From Paraburkholderia caffeinilytica (lineage in GTDB: Bacteria > Pseudomonadota > Gammaproteobacteria > Burkholderiales > Burkholderiaceae), in NCBI RefSeq assembly GCF_003368325.1, contig NZ_CP031466.1:930001-994000 (forward strand): 64,000 bases of DNA, read 5' to 3'. Both the position numbers and the translations under genes were made by a program. Positions 1 to 7,873 of this stretch are shown in pieces (position 1 is the first letter of the stretch; the number at the start of each line of letters is the position of its first letter). Under the pieces are notes generated by a model that did no database searches, was not told the origin of the DNA, and saw nothing but the letters and a program-made list of their open reading frames with translations.

Positions 1-171
1 ATGGGTGGCCGGCGCCGGGTTATGGACATAACCGGCCTAAGCAAAGGCCGCATTTCGCAGTGGACAAGCAGTAATCACATCCCGGATTCCTGGATGGTGG
101 CGTTCCGTGCGCTCGATCCGGAAGCGGTTCGCAAAGCCGAGGGCGGAGAGGCTCCAACACCGCAGCCATGA
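1..171 (+). CDS. Cro-like phage repressor, 5' end missing
   Basis: The frame is open from the first base and ends in TGA at 169-171. The visible 56 residues contain a helix-turn-helix of the Cro type (motif GLSKGRISQW), followed by a stretch ending RALDPEAV that is typical of short phage Cro/YdaS-like proteins. An in-frame ATG lies at base 1, but the residues before the helix-turn-helix (GGRRRV) look internal, so the true start is probably upstream of the window. Its place immediately before a CII-like gene and replication genes fits the early rightward operon of a lambdoid phage, where Cro shuts off repressor synthesis. Family assignment is by motif only. Confidence 0.72.
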   Translation: MGGRRRVMDITGLSKGRISQWTSSNHIPDSWMVAFRALDPEAVRKAEGGEAPTPQP

Positions 172-439
172 ACTTTCGAAACGCGCGCTCAGCATGTCGT
201 TGCTGCGAGCCTTGGCTGATAACGAGTTTTGTCTTGCGGTGGAAACGTTGGCTACCTGGTGTGCGATTGATGACAGGTCTACGCATGAAGCGTCTCCGCA
301 CCAAAGAAACGGGCGGTAACCCGGCTTGCGGATATTGATAGCGACCCGGGCTCTTGCCTATCGATCGTTTGCCATAGGACCGACTTCCAGCCGGACGACG
401 CCGGAGTCGCGTTGTCCGGCCGGTTCCCTCTTTCGGCGG
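172..439. other. Gap after cro with no convincing gene
   Basis: Two short overlapping frames exist on the plus strand (168-338, starting in an ATGA overlap with the cro stop, and 194-319). Neither has a good ribosome binding site or a recognisable composition. I see nothing else here. Confidence 0.3.
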
Positions 440-622
440 CTAGTCCTGTACTGGATTTTTCAGGAGCCAGTCCGAGTACGTTTCGATGAACTTGATGCAG
501 AAGTTTGCTGCGTCGTCGCCTCGGTTCTGAGGCCCGCCGTTGAATTGCATCAGGTTCGGTTGAGTTTCGAGAATTTTCAGCAGTAAACGACGTGCGGATG
601 TGCGTGCGGCGGGCTTTTCCAT
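440..622 (-). CDS. Small conserved-looking phage protein of unknown function (60 aa)
   Basis: Reads leftward, against the early operon. The ATG at 622 is preceded by a purine-rich AAGGAAAA ribosome binding site, which decides this start over a longer frame beginning at 661. The 60-residue product starts with a basic N-terminus, then has a sequence like a compact helical domain (motifs LLKILETQPNL and FCIKFIETYSDWL). No signal peptide, membrane segment or known domain is visible. Opposite-strand small genes between cro and cII are common sites for phage accessory genes. Function unknown. Confidence 0.6.
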   Translation of the reverse strand: MEKPAARTSARRLLLKILETQPNLMQFNGGPQNRGDDAANFCIKFIETYSDWLLKNPVQD

Positions 623-787
623 TTGTTTTCCTTTTTTCGATCGTTGTTTGTTGATGCGCAACTATTTTCTCACAGCACCTTGAGTCTTCAAGTCGGTTCA
701 TTTTTTCGTCCCGTTGTTGAGGGCCAATCGTAGAAAAAAGAACCTCGCGTAAACAGCATGAAAAACAGTTATTCACAAGGGGTTAGC

Positions 788-1297
788 GTGACCTGCAGAT
801 ACAGCGATACAACATGGATCGATGTCCTCTATACGTCAGTACTCAAAACGCCGGGCAAGGTTGAGGATGCCGCGCGCTTTCTCACCGACCGTCGCGGCAT
901 CCGCATTACTGGCGAATCGCTTCGTCTGAAATTGCGCGAAGTGGAGGGCGCCCGGATCTCGGGTGAAATGTTCGAGCTGCTCGTCGAATGGATGCTCGAG
1001 AAAAACCAGCCGCACGCGCTTGATGCCGTGCACGCGTTCAATGCCCGCTTCGGACTGGTGGCCGCGCTGAATGAGCGGCCTGATGCGGAGGAGGGTATCA
1101 CCGCGCTCGTTACCGCTGCGCTCGGCGTGAGCGACAAGACCGGCCGCCTCGCGGAGGAGGTTCGGCGTGCAGCGTTCGATGGCGTAATCGATCCACACGA
1201 AGTTGCGGCGATCGAACGGATCGGGCGCGATGGCCAGCGCCAGATCGAGCAGACGATCACGACTGCACGCGCTGCCGCCGGCATCAATCGACAGTAA
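788..1297 (+). CDS. Phage regulatory protein, CII (CP76)-like
   Basis: The product is about 169 residues. I chose the GTG at 788 because AAGGGG lies 5-6 bases upstream; an in-frame ATG at 758 has no such site. The N-terminal half (TPGKVEDAARFL, then SLRLKLREVEG) reads like the helix-turn-helix region of the CII/CP76 family of phage regulators. The C-terminal part ends with a helix containing GVIDPHEVAAIERIGRDGQR, as in that family. CII-like proteins activate the lysogeny promoters. The position between cro and the replication genes agrees. It ends 28 bases before the helicase start, so it is probably in the same early operon. Confidence 0.68.
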   Translation: MTCRYSDTTWIDVLYTSVLKTPGKVEDAARFLTDRRGIRITGESLRLKLREVEGARISGEMFELLVEWMLEKNQPHALDAVHAFNARFGLVAALNERPDAEEGITALVTAALGVSDKTGRLAEEVRRAAFDGVIDPHEVAAIERIGRDGQRQIEQTITTARAAAGINRQ

Positions 1298-1325
1298 GTC
1301 GCGTTTCGCTCACCGGGGAGAATAC

Positions 1326-2693
1326 ATGGGTGCAAAAGACCCATTGGAAGCGCACGCGCCTATCGCATCGACTGAGTCCGAGCAGGCTGTGCTGGGCGCA
1401 CTCATGCTCGATAACAGCGCGTACGATCGGATCGGCCAGCTGCTGGCGGAAGACGATTTCACGGTATCAGATCATCGCCTCATTTTCCGGGCAATCACGC
1501 AGCTGATCCTTGGGCAGAAGCAGGCTGACGCGATTACGGTGTTTGAGCGTCTGCAGGCGACGGGCGCACGGATCAAACAGCCGCTGCAGTACCTCAATGA
1601 GATCGTCCAGTCGACGCCGGGTGCGGCGAACGTCGCGCGATACGCGGAGATCGTCCGGAATCGGTCGATGCTGCGCGGCTGTCGTCGCGCGGCGATGCAG
1701 GTGATCGATATGTGTCACAACACCGCTGGACGCGAGGTATCGGAAATCGTCGATCACGCGCAGTCTGCGTTTCTGCGGCTCTCCGACACCGATCGTCGCA
1801 AGGACGACGAGTTCAAGCCACTCGTGCCGGCACTGACACGCGTGATCGAAAGGATCGACGAGCTTTTCCACAGGGAAAACAAGGGCGGCGTTACTGGTAC
1901 GCCGACGGGCTTTGTCGATCTCGACAGTCGGCTCGACGGCATGCACGAAGGCGAGCTCATCATCGTGGGCGGTCGGCCCTCGATGGGCAAAACGTCGTTC
2001 GCCATGAACATCGGCGAATACGTGGCGATGCAGCTCGGGCTGCCCGTCGCGGTCGTATCGATGGAAATGCCCGCCGAGCAGCTCGCGATGCGCATGCTCG
2101 CGTCGACGGCCCGCGTCAATCAGCACCGCCTGCGCACTGGCACGCTCGAGGACGACGACTGGCCGCGCATCACGCACGGCGTGCAACTGATGGCAGACGC
2201 GCAGATCCACGTGCTAGAGGGGGCATCGCTCACGCCTTCGACGCTCAAGGGCAGGCTGCGCCGGTTGCACCGCGAGTGCGGGCGCCTGGGCGTTGTCGTC
2301 GTCGACTACCTGCAGCTGATGTCGGGCGATGGCGGCAATTCGGACATGCGCGCGGCCGAGGTGAGCGAGATATCGCGCTCGCTTAAGCAGATCGCAACGG
2401 AACTTCGCGTGCCTGTCGTCGCGCTGTCGCAGCTGAACCGCGGCCTTGAGCAACGCCCGAACAAACGGCCGGTCATGTCCGATCTGCGCGAGTCTGGCGC
2501 GATCGAGCAGGACGCCGACGTCATCCTCTTCATCTATCGTGACGAAGTCTACAACCCCGACAGCGCCGATCGCGGCACTGCGGAAATCATCATCGCGAAG
2601 CAGCGCAACGGGCCGATCGGCACCGTGCGACTCGCATTCCAGAACGCAATAACCCGGTTCGAAAACTTTGCCGACCCGGGCTCAGGATATTGA
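1326..2693 (+). CDS. dnaB: Phage replicative DNA helicase (DnaB family)
   Basis: The 455-residue product has the complete DnaB layout. The N-terminal primase-interaction domain (ESEQAVLGALMLD) covers roughly residues 15-120. A RecA-like ATPase follows, with Walker A GGRPSMGKT near residue 217, Walker B VVVVDYLQLM near residue 325, and the family hallmark LSQLNRGLEQR then SDLRESGAIEQDAD. It unwinds DNA as a hexamer at the phage fork. The ATG at 1326 has a GGGGAG site; upstream in-frame codons are not needed. The initiator gene starts 3 bases after its stop. Carrying its own helicase means the phage needs no lambda-P-type loader to capture host DnaB, although a loader may still exist outside the window. 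Confidence 0.93.
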   Translation: MGAKDPLEAHAPIASTESEQAVLGALMLDNSAYDRIGQLLAEDDFTVSDHRLIFRAITQLILGQKQADAITVFERLQATGARIKQPLQYLNEIVQSTPGAANVARYAEIVRNRSMLRGCRRAAMQVIDMCHNTAGREVSEIVDHAQSAFLRLSDTDRRKDDEFKPLVPALTRVIERIDELFHRENKGGVTGTPTGFVDLDSRLDGMHEGELIIVGGRPSMGKTSFAMNIGEYVAMQLGLPVAVVSMEMPAEQLAMRMLASTARVNQHRLRTGTLEDDDWPRITHGVQLMADAQIHVLEGASLTPSTLKGRLRRLHRECGRLGVVVVDYLQLMSGDGGNSDMRAAEVSEISRSLKQIATELRVPVVALSQLNRGLEQRPNKRPVMSDLRESGAIEQDADVILFIYRDEVYNPDSADRGTAEIIIAKQRNGPIGTVRLAFQNAITRFENFADPGSGY

Positions 2694-2696
2694 TCT

Positions 2697-3755
2697 ATGA
2701 CCACCGTGTCCCCTTTCTTCACCTGGCGCCGTGCGATGACGGGCAGTGAACTGCCGTCGACCACGAAACTGGTGCTGTTTGTGATCGCCGAATACACCAA
2801 TGCAATGGACGACACCTGCTGGCCGTCTGTCGAAACGATCGCCGAGAAGGCGAGCCTCTCGGAGCGTTGTGTCAGCAATCACCTCGACGTCGCGGAGCGC
2901 AACGGATGGCTCACGCGCTGGAAGTCGCGCAGGCCAACGCGTCGCTGGGCGCATGCGCACTATCGGCTGTCGATCCCGGCGGACGTCGCGCGCCGTCAGC
3001 GTGATGCCATTGATTTTGATCTCGCGGACGATGCCGAGATGTTGAGCAATCAGGAACCACGTTCAGCTAACCCTGGGGAGTTGGATGAACGTGGTTCCGA
3101 AGTTGCACAGGAAACAGGCAATCCGGAACCACGTTCAGGTAACCCTGCGGAACTGGATGAACGTTGTTCGGAAGTGCCCGGCGCGCAGCCCCTGCCGGCG
3201 GCCAGTCCGGAAAGTTACCGGAACCACGTTCCTACTAATAACCCAGTAAACAGAAATACAAGTAAACCCTCTCTATCTCAACCCTTAGCGGTTAACGAAG
3301 GTAAGGGCGTTCAGAGAGAAAAACAGGATGAAGGTGCGATGTCGCTCGCGAACTGGATGCTCGAGCGCATCCGGGCACGTCTGCATGACTTTGCATCGCC
3401 CGACATCGACGAGTGGGCGCGGGAAGTCGAGGCGATGCAGGCCATAGACGGTCGTGGCCTGCAGAACATCGCACGGCTGTTCGCGTGGGCGGATCGTGAC
3501 AGGTTCTGGGCGAAGGTCATCACGTCACCTGCGCGTTTGCGAAAGAACTGGGAGGAGTTGCGCCGTCGGCGCAATGACGCGCTGACCTCGACGGCCGCTA
3601 ATGCGACGTCGCAAACCGTGAGTGCGGCTGACGATCGCGTCTGTGCTCACGTTGGGAACGGTTGCCGCTGCACGCATGCCGCTACCACCATCATCGGCGC
3701 CGGTTCAACGCGGCGCGGCTATTGCCGACAGCACATCGGCCAGTACGAAGACTGA
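2697..3755 (+). CDS. Phage replication initiator with winged helix-turn-helix (lambda O-like role)
   Basis: The product is 352 residues. The N-terminal 100 residues form a helix-turn-helix domain of the kind found in phage replication proteins (TWPSVETIAEKASLSERCVSNHL-like register: CWPSVETIAEKASLSE then CVSNHLDVAERNGWL). A low-complexity middle follows, and the C-terminal domain (MSLANWMLERIRARLHDF) resembles the DnaT/O-like region that contacts the helicase. Residues about 118-178 contain a 24-residue repeat pair (EPRSANPGELDERGSEV and EPRSGNPAELDERCSEV) produced by iterons in the DNA. It ends with a Cys/His cluster (CAHVGNGCRCTH). The gene sits directly after the helicase, as O and P genes sit together in lambdoid phages. 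It probably binds the origin inside its own gene. Confidence 0.78.
   Translation: MTTVSPFFTWRRAMTGSELPSTTKLVLFVIAEYTNAMDDTCWPSVETIAEKASLSERCVSNHLDVAERNGWLTRWKSRRPTRRWAHAHYRLSIPADVARRQRDAIDFDLADDAEMLSNQEPRSANPGELDERGSEVAQETGNPEPRSGNPAELDERCSEVPGAQPLPAASPESYRNHVPTNNPVNRNTSKPSLSQPLAVNEGKGVQREKQDEGAMSLANWMLERIRARLHDFASPDIDEWAREVEAMQAIDGRGLQNIARLFAWADRDRFWAKVITSPARLRKNWEELRRRRNDALTSTAANATSQTVSAADDRVCAHVGNGCRCTHAATTIIGAGSTRRGYCRQHIGQYED
3053..3300. other. Probable phage replication origin: iterons plus AT-rich region
   Basis: The 12-mer GGAACCACGTTC occurs exactly at 3053-3064, 3125-3136 and 3220-3231. Its reverse complement occurs exactly at 3087-3098 and with two mismatches at 3159-3170. Two direct/inverted pairs (3053-3098 and 3125-3170) are spaced identically and offset by 72 bases. 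An AT-rich stretch lies directly downstream (about 3232-3300). Iterons inside the initiator gene followed by an AT-rich unwinding region is the architecture of lambda ori within gene O. Function is inferred from this layout. Confidence 0.7.
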
Positions 3756-3769
3756 GGACCGGAGGAACC

Positions 3770-4630
3770 ATGTACGAAATCGAATTGAGAGAGCAGGTCG
3801 GTGTCGCTATCAATCCGCGCTCGCAGACGGCCGACTCGGTCGGCGACGTCGCGTTGAAGATCGGCGCGCTCGCCAAAGTCGACGAACTCGGCGCATTGCT
3901 GCTGCGCATGAAGTACGGCGACGACAAACGCCGGTCGGGGCTGCATCGCGCAGTACTGCTGCTGGCGAAGCGCGAGCGTTCGAGTGTGCGGTTCAAACGC
4001 GGCAAGTACATTGCGTTCAAGCGCGAGATCCGCGAGGCTCCGCACACGACGCCGCAATCTCCGATGGCCGATGTGATCGAACGATTCTCCGCGGCTGTGC
4101 TCGAAGCGTGGCTCGATGACATGTGTGGCGCGTGCAGCGGGCGTGGCACGGTCGGTGGCAAGGAAGGTGTTGAGTCGGGCATCGCTGCATGCAGCACATG
4201 CAACGCGACCGGCAAGGTTGCAGTCGGTAGCCATGCCACACCATTCTGTTCGTGGCCGCATGGACTTGCGCGCGGTGAACAGGTGAAGCGGGGCCAGCGT
4301 TACGAAGCGCCGACGACTGGGTTGCCGGTTTGCGAAATGATGATGCGGACAGAGTTTGATGGATGCCCGGCGTGCGCCGGCATTGGCCGGATCGCAACGC
4401 GGGCAAAGTCGATGTCGCGTCAGGTCTGCCGTGTGTGTAGTGGCACCGGCAAACGCTGGCAGATTCCGGCGCAGCGCGCGCACGCGATGCAGGTGCCGCT
4501 GGGCCAGTATCAGGCTCACTGGCATGAGCGGTTCGAGGCGTCGCTGCGTATGCTGACTGCGCTTGATGAGTGGACAGATCTGCAACTGCGTCGTGAGCTG
4601 CGCGCAAAACCACTTGCGAATCCGAAATGA
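3770..4630 (+). CDS. Q-like late antitermination protein with DnaJ-type zinc fingers
   Basis: The product is 286 residues; ATG at 3770 follows GGAGGA at good spacing. Two CxxCxGxG-type pairs appear near residues 119-145 (CGACSGRGTV, CSTCNATGKV), and a second set near residues 200-226 (CPACAGIGRI, CRVCSGTGKR). The second set is followed by IPAQRAHAMQVPLGQYQ. Lambda Q has the same arrangement of one such finger pair followed by a PASAAYRAV-like helix, so I read this as a Q-family antiterminator that loads on RNA polymerase at the late promoter. Its position as the last early gene before the terminase supports this. The finger set is doubled compared with lambda Q. A plain DnaJ-like zinc protein is the alternative. 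Confidence 0.66.
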   Translation: MYEIELREQVGVAINPRSQTADSVGDVALKIGALAKVDELGALLLRMKYGDDKRRSGLHRAVLLLAKRERSSVRFKRGKYIAFKREIREAPHTTPQSPMADVIERFSAAVLEAWLDDMCGACSGRGTVGGKEGVESGIAACSTCNATGKVAVGSHATPFCSWPHGLARGEQVKRGQRYEAPTTGLPVCEMMMRTEFDGCPACAGIGRIATRAKSMSRQVCRVCSGTGKRWQIPAQRAHAMQVPLGQYQAHWHERFEASLRMLTALDEWTDLQLRRELRAKPLANPK

Positions 4631-4770
4631 TTCGCATAGACTCCGTTTTCAATGATGTTCGCTGGCACCGCGCGTTAGTCGTGCAGCCCTTTCGAGACAC
4701 AACAACAATAAGTGGAGCTCGTTAGGTACGGCGGGTCCGCTCGCCTGAACAAAACGTAACGAATACCCAG

Positions 4771-4802
4771 AGCCCCGAGTGCGCAAGCCTCGGGGCTTTT
4801 TT
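4771..4802 (+). terminator. Rho-independent terminator after the antiterminator gene
   Basis: Perfect 9-bp stem AGCCCCGAG/CTCGGGGCT (4771-4779 with 4789-4797) followed by six T. It ends the early operon and may also act on the convergent small gene at 4832-5065, whose stop lies 30 bases away. Confidence 0.85.
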
Positions 4803-4831
4803 ACTGCGTTGTAGGCAATGTCTAGGCTCCT

Positions 4832-5065
4832 TTATTTCCAATGCGCCTTCGTAACAAGGCGCCACTGGATAGGACCGATCCCTGGGTTGTGAAGATGATG
4901 GCCCTGTGGAGGAAGCGGATTCCCCAACGTCGATACGGAGCTGCCGCCGCATGCTTCGCAACGGTAAATTCCGGAATAGGGAGTCTGCCCTCCCGGGCTA
5001 TGAAGAGCGTCGAATTCTGGTCCCTGTTCCTGGACCAGATAATTTCCGTATTTGTAATAGGCCAT
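4832..5065 (-). CDS. Small zinc-ribbon-like protein on the opposite strand (77 aa)
   Basis: The 77-residue product starts MAYYKYGNYLVQ and carries a compact putative metal site: YRCEACGGSSVS followed by NPLPPQGHHLH, that is CxxC plus a His cluster. A strong AAGGAGA site sits 6-7 bases upstream of the ATG at 5065, and codon use is regular, so this is a real gene. It reads against the late operon in the space between antiterminator and terminase. The signature resembles small YjzC-like or zinc-ribbon proteins seen in phages and plasmids. Its function is unknown. Confidence 0.72.
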   Translation of the reverse strand: MAYYKYGNYLVQEQGPEFDALHSPGGQTPYSGIYRCEACGGSSVSTLGNPLPPQGHHLHNPGIGPIQWRLVTKAHWK

Positions 5066-5368
5066 GCTTGGTCTCCTTAATTGCGCTGTATTGCGTCATC
5101 GCTGTTCTGCAAGGCAGAAATGACGTGCCGTCACGGTGACGACAATTCATCGTAGGAACACCTTAAGTAGGTTGCAACGATGTCGGCTAAAAATAGCCAT
5201 TGAGACTACATATTTATGCGAATTGAATAGACATTCGGTTCTTGGGCTCGTAACCCGGGCCCAAGCGTTCGCCCAGTTGGGAACCGGGGACCCTATAGCC
5301 GTTCGGGACACGGGGGCTCGCACCCGCGTTTTTTCTCTACTGGTGATTCTCCAAGGGGGGTCATATTC
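5066..5368 (+). promoter_or_regulatory. Late control region (promoter/antiterminator target candidate)
   Basis: About 300 bases without a gene between the antiterminator block and the terminase; by analogy with lambda it should hold the late promoter and Q target. A hairpin with a 7-bp stem CTTGGGC/GCCCAAG spans 5241-5265. A weaker stem CGGG/CCCG followed by TTTTTT spans 5311-5334 and could be the terminator that Q overrides. TTGAGA at 5200-5205 and TTGAAT at 5223-5228 are separated by 17 bases, but the match to a promoter is poor. Assignment is positional. Confidence 0.4.
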
Positions 5369-5932
5369 ATGCCAACCCAGCAACAGATCGCCGACCACCT
5401 GGACCTCGACCAGTCGGCCGTTTCACGCCTCGTCGACAAGCTCGGTATCGACTACCGGCAGACGTCGATGGACGACATCCGTATCGAGTACATCCGGCAC
5501 CTTCGCGGCATCGCCGCCGGCCGCGTGGGCGACGGCGGATACGACCTCGCTACCGAGCGTGCGATGACCGAGCGTGTCGAGCGCGAGATCAAGATCCTCA
5601 CGCTCGCGGAGAAGAAGGGGCAGCTCGTCAACGCAGAGCAGCTTGAACGCGCCTATGGACAGATGGTCGGCGCGTTCCAGTCGGACCTGTTGTCGCTGCC
5701 GGACAAGATCGCGCAGGAGATGCGCACGCTCTATGGGGTCGACGTCGATGTCGAGCTGTTGAATGAACACATCAATGGATGTCTCGAGCAGCTGGCTGGA
5801 TACGAGCCAGACAGTGCGCGCAGTGATCCGGCGCCTGGCGAAGCTGCTGACGCCGGCAGAGAAGATCGGGACGACGGACTGGGCGAGACGCTATCGCCGT
5901 TTGAGCGCGAAGGCGGCGGCGAGCCCGGGTAA
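5369..5932 (+). CDS. Terminase small subunit (Nu1-like DNA packaging protein)
   Basis: The 187-residue product starts with a helix-turn-helix (QQIADHLDLDQSAVSRL, residues 4-20), the DNA-recognition fold of lambda gpNu1-type subunits. A middle region follows with EREIKILTLAEKKGQLVNAE, typical of small terminase proteins. The start has GGGG-type upstream sequence (AAGGGGGGTC). The last 55 codons overlap the large subunit gene in another frame (5763-5932), an unusually long overlap, and the corresponding tail is polar and low in complexity. It recognises the packaging site and hands DNA to the motor encoded next. Confidence 0.82.
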   Translation: MPTQQQIADHLDLDQSAVSRLVDKLGIDYRQTSMDDIRIEYIRHLRGIAAGRVGDGGYDLATERAMTERVEREIKILTLAEKKGQLVNAEQLERAYGQMVGAFQSDLLSLPDKIAQEMRTLYGVDVDVELLNEHINGCLEQLAGYEPDSARSDPAPGEAADAGREDRDDGLGETLSPFEREGGGEPG

Positions 5933-7865
5933 ATACAACCCGGACATCACGCCGTGGGTGCACGGCATGCATGCGGCGCTCGACGATCCGCGCGTGCAGA
6001 AGGTCGTATGCATGAAGTCGGCGCAGGTGGCATGGACCGATGGTGTTCTGCTGAACTACGTCGGACGGCGTATCGACATCGATCCGTGCCCGATGATCAT
6101 CATGTTCGCGAAGGAAAAGTCGGCAAAGAAATTCAACCTCGAAAAATTCGAACCGATGGTCGAGGTGACGCCGCGCCTGTCCGCGAAACTGCCTGTGCAT
6201 GCAGGCCGCGACAAGAACAACCTGTGGGACCACAAGACTTTTTCCCGAGGCTTTCTCAAGTTCATCACATCGAACGCGCCGGACGACGTGAAGTCGACGC
6301 CGGCGCCGGTGGTTGCAGTGGAAGAGCCGGACGACGCGAACCAGAACGTTCGTGAGCAGGGCGACTCGATCACGCTGCTCGAGGAGCGCAACAAGAGCTA
6401 CTCCGACAGCCGCCGCAAGGTGATTTTCGGCGGCACGCCGACGATCGATGGTTTCTCGCGCATCGCTCAGGCCTATGAGTCGTCGGACCAGCGCCGGTAT
6501 CTGGTGCCGTGTCCCGATTGCGGCGAAGAGCACGAACTGGCCTGGGACAACGTCACATGGTCCGAGAATGCCGAGGCGCCGCATGAGGTGTTCGGACTGG
6601 CGACGCCTCAGTCCGCGCGTTACGCGTGCCCTTTCTGCGGCAGTTTGTGGGATGACACGGCCCGGTTTCGCGCCGTGCGCCGCGGCCGATGGGTCGCGAC
6701 CGCGGCGTTTCACGGCGTCGCAGGCTTCCGTCTGAACGAGCTTGTATCGCCGTTTCCCGGCTCGCGACTCGCGGAGCTTGTGAAGAAGCGGCTCGTCGCG
6801 GAGAAAGCGCTGCGCGCGGGCGACGACACGAAGATGCGCTCGTTCGTCAACAACACCGAGGGACGCCCGTACAAGTACGAGAGCGATATTCCCGAGATCG
6901 ATCTGCTCGCCGAGCGTGCGCTTGAATATGCGGTCTTTACGGTACCGGTCGGCGCGCTGCTGCTCACGATCGGCATCGACGTGCAGCACGACCGGATTGC
7001 GATTGTGCTGCGCGCGTGGGGCCGGGGCGAAGAAAGCTGGCTGGTGCTGTGGGATGAAATCTACGGCAACGTGCTGGAGCAGGGCACCGACCCGATGGTC
7101 GGTGGCGTGTGGGGCGCGCTGACTGATCTGCTCACGCAGGGCTACCGACACGCGAACGGCTGGGTGCTGCGCGTGAGGGCGGCGTCGATCGACTCGTCGG
7201 ACGGCTCGACGTCGGATGCCGTGTACCGCTATGTGCGCGTCGCGCAGAAACGCGGCATCAACATCATGGCGATCAAGGGTGCGAAGGATATCGGTGCGGA
7301 AATATTCAGCGTGCCGAAGGCGTCGGTCGACTCCGTACGCAACAACAGCAAGGCCGCGAAGTATGGTCTGCGCCCATATATGGTGGGCGTGAGCAAGGCC
7401 AAGGATCTGATCCTCGACAACCGGCTGAAACTGGACGGTGACGGCCCCGGACGCCTGCACTGGTACAGGGGCGTGCGTGCCGACTATCTGCAGCAGCTCA
7501 CCGCGGAAGTGAAGGTGCCGGGTCGCATCGGCAGCAAGCGCATCTGGCAGAAGAAGGCTGGGGCACGTAACGAAGCGCTCGACTGTGAGGTGTATGCCCT
7601 GCACGCGGCGCGCAGCATCAAGACGCACCTCATGACCGAAGCGCACTGGATGCTCGAGCAGCATCGCCTGTCACAGGTCTCGCTCTTCGACGCGGTGCCC
7701 GTTGCGACCGGCCTGCCGGCGGTGGCGGATATCGAGGCGCCGGATCCGCCGCCGACGACGGCCACATCCGCACCCGGCAACACACCCGAAACCCCGCCTC
7801 CGAGCGGGGTTTCGCGCATTCAGGGCCGTCGAACGGGACGGTCAACGTATCTGAAACGCCGATAG
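5763..7865 (+). CDS. Terminase large subunit (GpA family)
   Basis: The 700-residue product is full length for lambda gpA-type terminases. The ATPase half has the divergent Walker A region KSAQVAWTDG near residue 86 and an acidic Walker B-like VVAVEEPDDA. Two CxxC pairs near residue 245-290 (CPDCGEE and CPFCGS) form the zinc element common in this family. The nuclease half begins near IGIDVQHDR. The start is uncertain: ATG 5763 gives the 170-base overlap with the small subunit, and ATG 5775 is also possible. A proline/threonine-rich tail ends the protein. It translocates and cuts phage DNA at the portal. Confidence 0.9.
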   Translation: MNTSMDVSSSWLDTSQTVRAVIRRLAKLLTPAEKIGTTDWARRYRRLSAKAAASPGKYNPDITPWVHGMHAALDDPRVQKVVCMKSAQVAWTDGVLLNYVGRRIDIDPCPMIIMFAKEKSAKKFNLEKFEPMVEVTPRLSAKLPVHAGRDKNNLWDHKTFSRGFLKFITSNAPDDVKSTPAPVVAVEEPDDANQNVREQGDSITLLEERNKSYSDSRRKVIFGGTPTIDGFSRIAQAYESSDQRRYLVPCPDCGEEHELAWDNVTWSENAEAPHEVFGLATPQSARYACPFCGSLWDDTARFRAVRRGRWVATAAFHGVAGFRLNELVSPFPGSRLAELVKKRLVAEKALRAGDDTKMRSFVNNTEGRPYKYESDIPEIDLLAERALEYAVFTVPVGALLLTIGIDVQHDRIAIVLRAWGRGEESWLVLWDEIYGNVLEQGTDPMVGGVWGALTDLLTQGYRHANGWVLRVRAASIDSSDGSTSDAVYRYVRVAQKRGINIMAIKGAKDIGAEIFSVPKASVDSVRNNSKAAKYGLRPYMVGVSKAKDLILDNRLKLDGDGPGRLHWYRGVRADYLQQLTAEVKVPGRIGSKRIWQKKAGARNEALDCEVYALHAARSIKTHLMTEAHWMLEQHRLSQVSLFDAVPVATGLPAVADIEAPDPPPTTATSAPGNTPETPPPSGVSRIQGRRTGRSTYLKRR

Positions 7866-7873
7866 GAGCAGTT

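Noticed and set aside
279..776. Reverse frame of 165 codons upstream of cII
   Set aside because: No domain or ribosome site, and it overlaps the better-supported gene at 440-622 in another frame.
3571..3755. Cys/His cluster at the end of the replication initiator as a separate zinc protein
   Set aside because: It is in frame and continuous with the initiator and has no start of its own.
5241..5265. tRNA-like folding near the late control region
   Set aside because: Only one simple hairpin is present; no anticodon arm, T-loop consensus or acceptor pairing could be found.
5772..7664. Long reverse-strand open frame (about 630 codons) across the terminase
   Set aside because: High GC keeps the antisense frame open; the plus-strand terminase has clear motifs and the reverse translation is Arg/His-rich with no domain.
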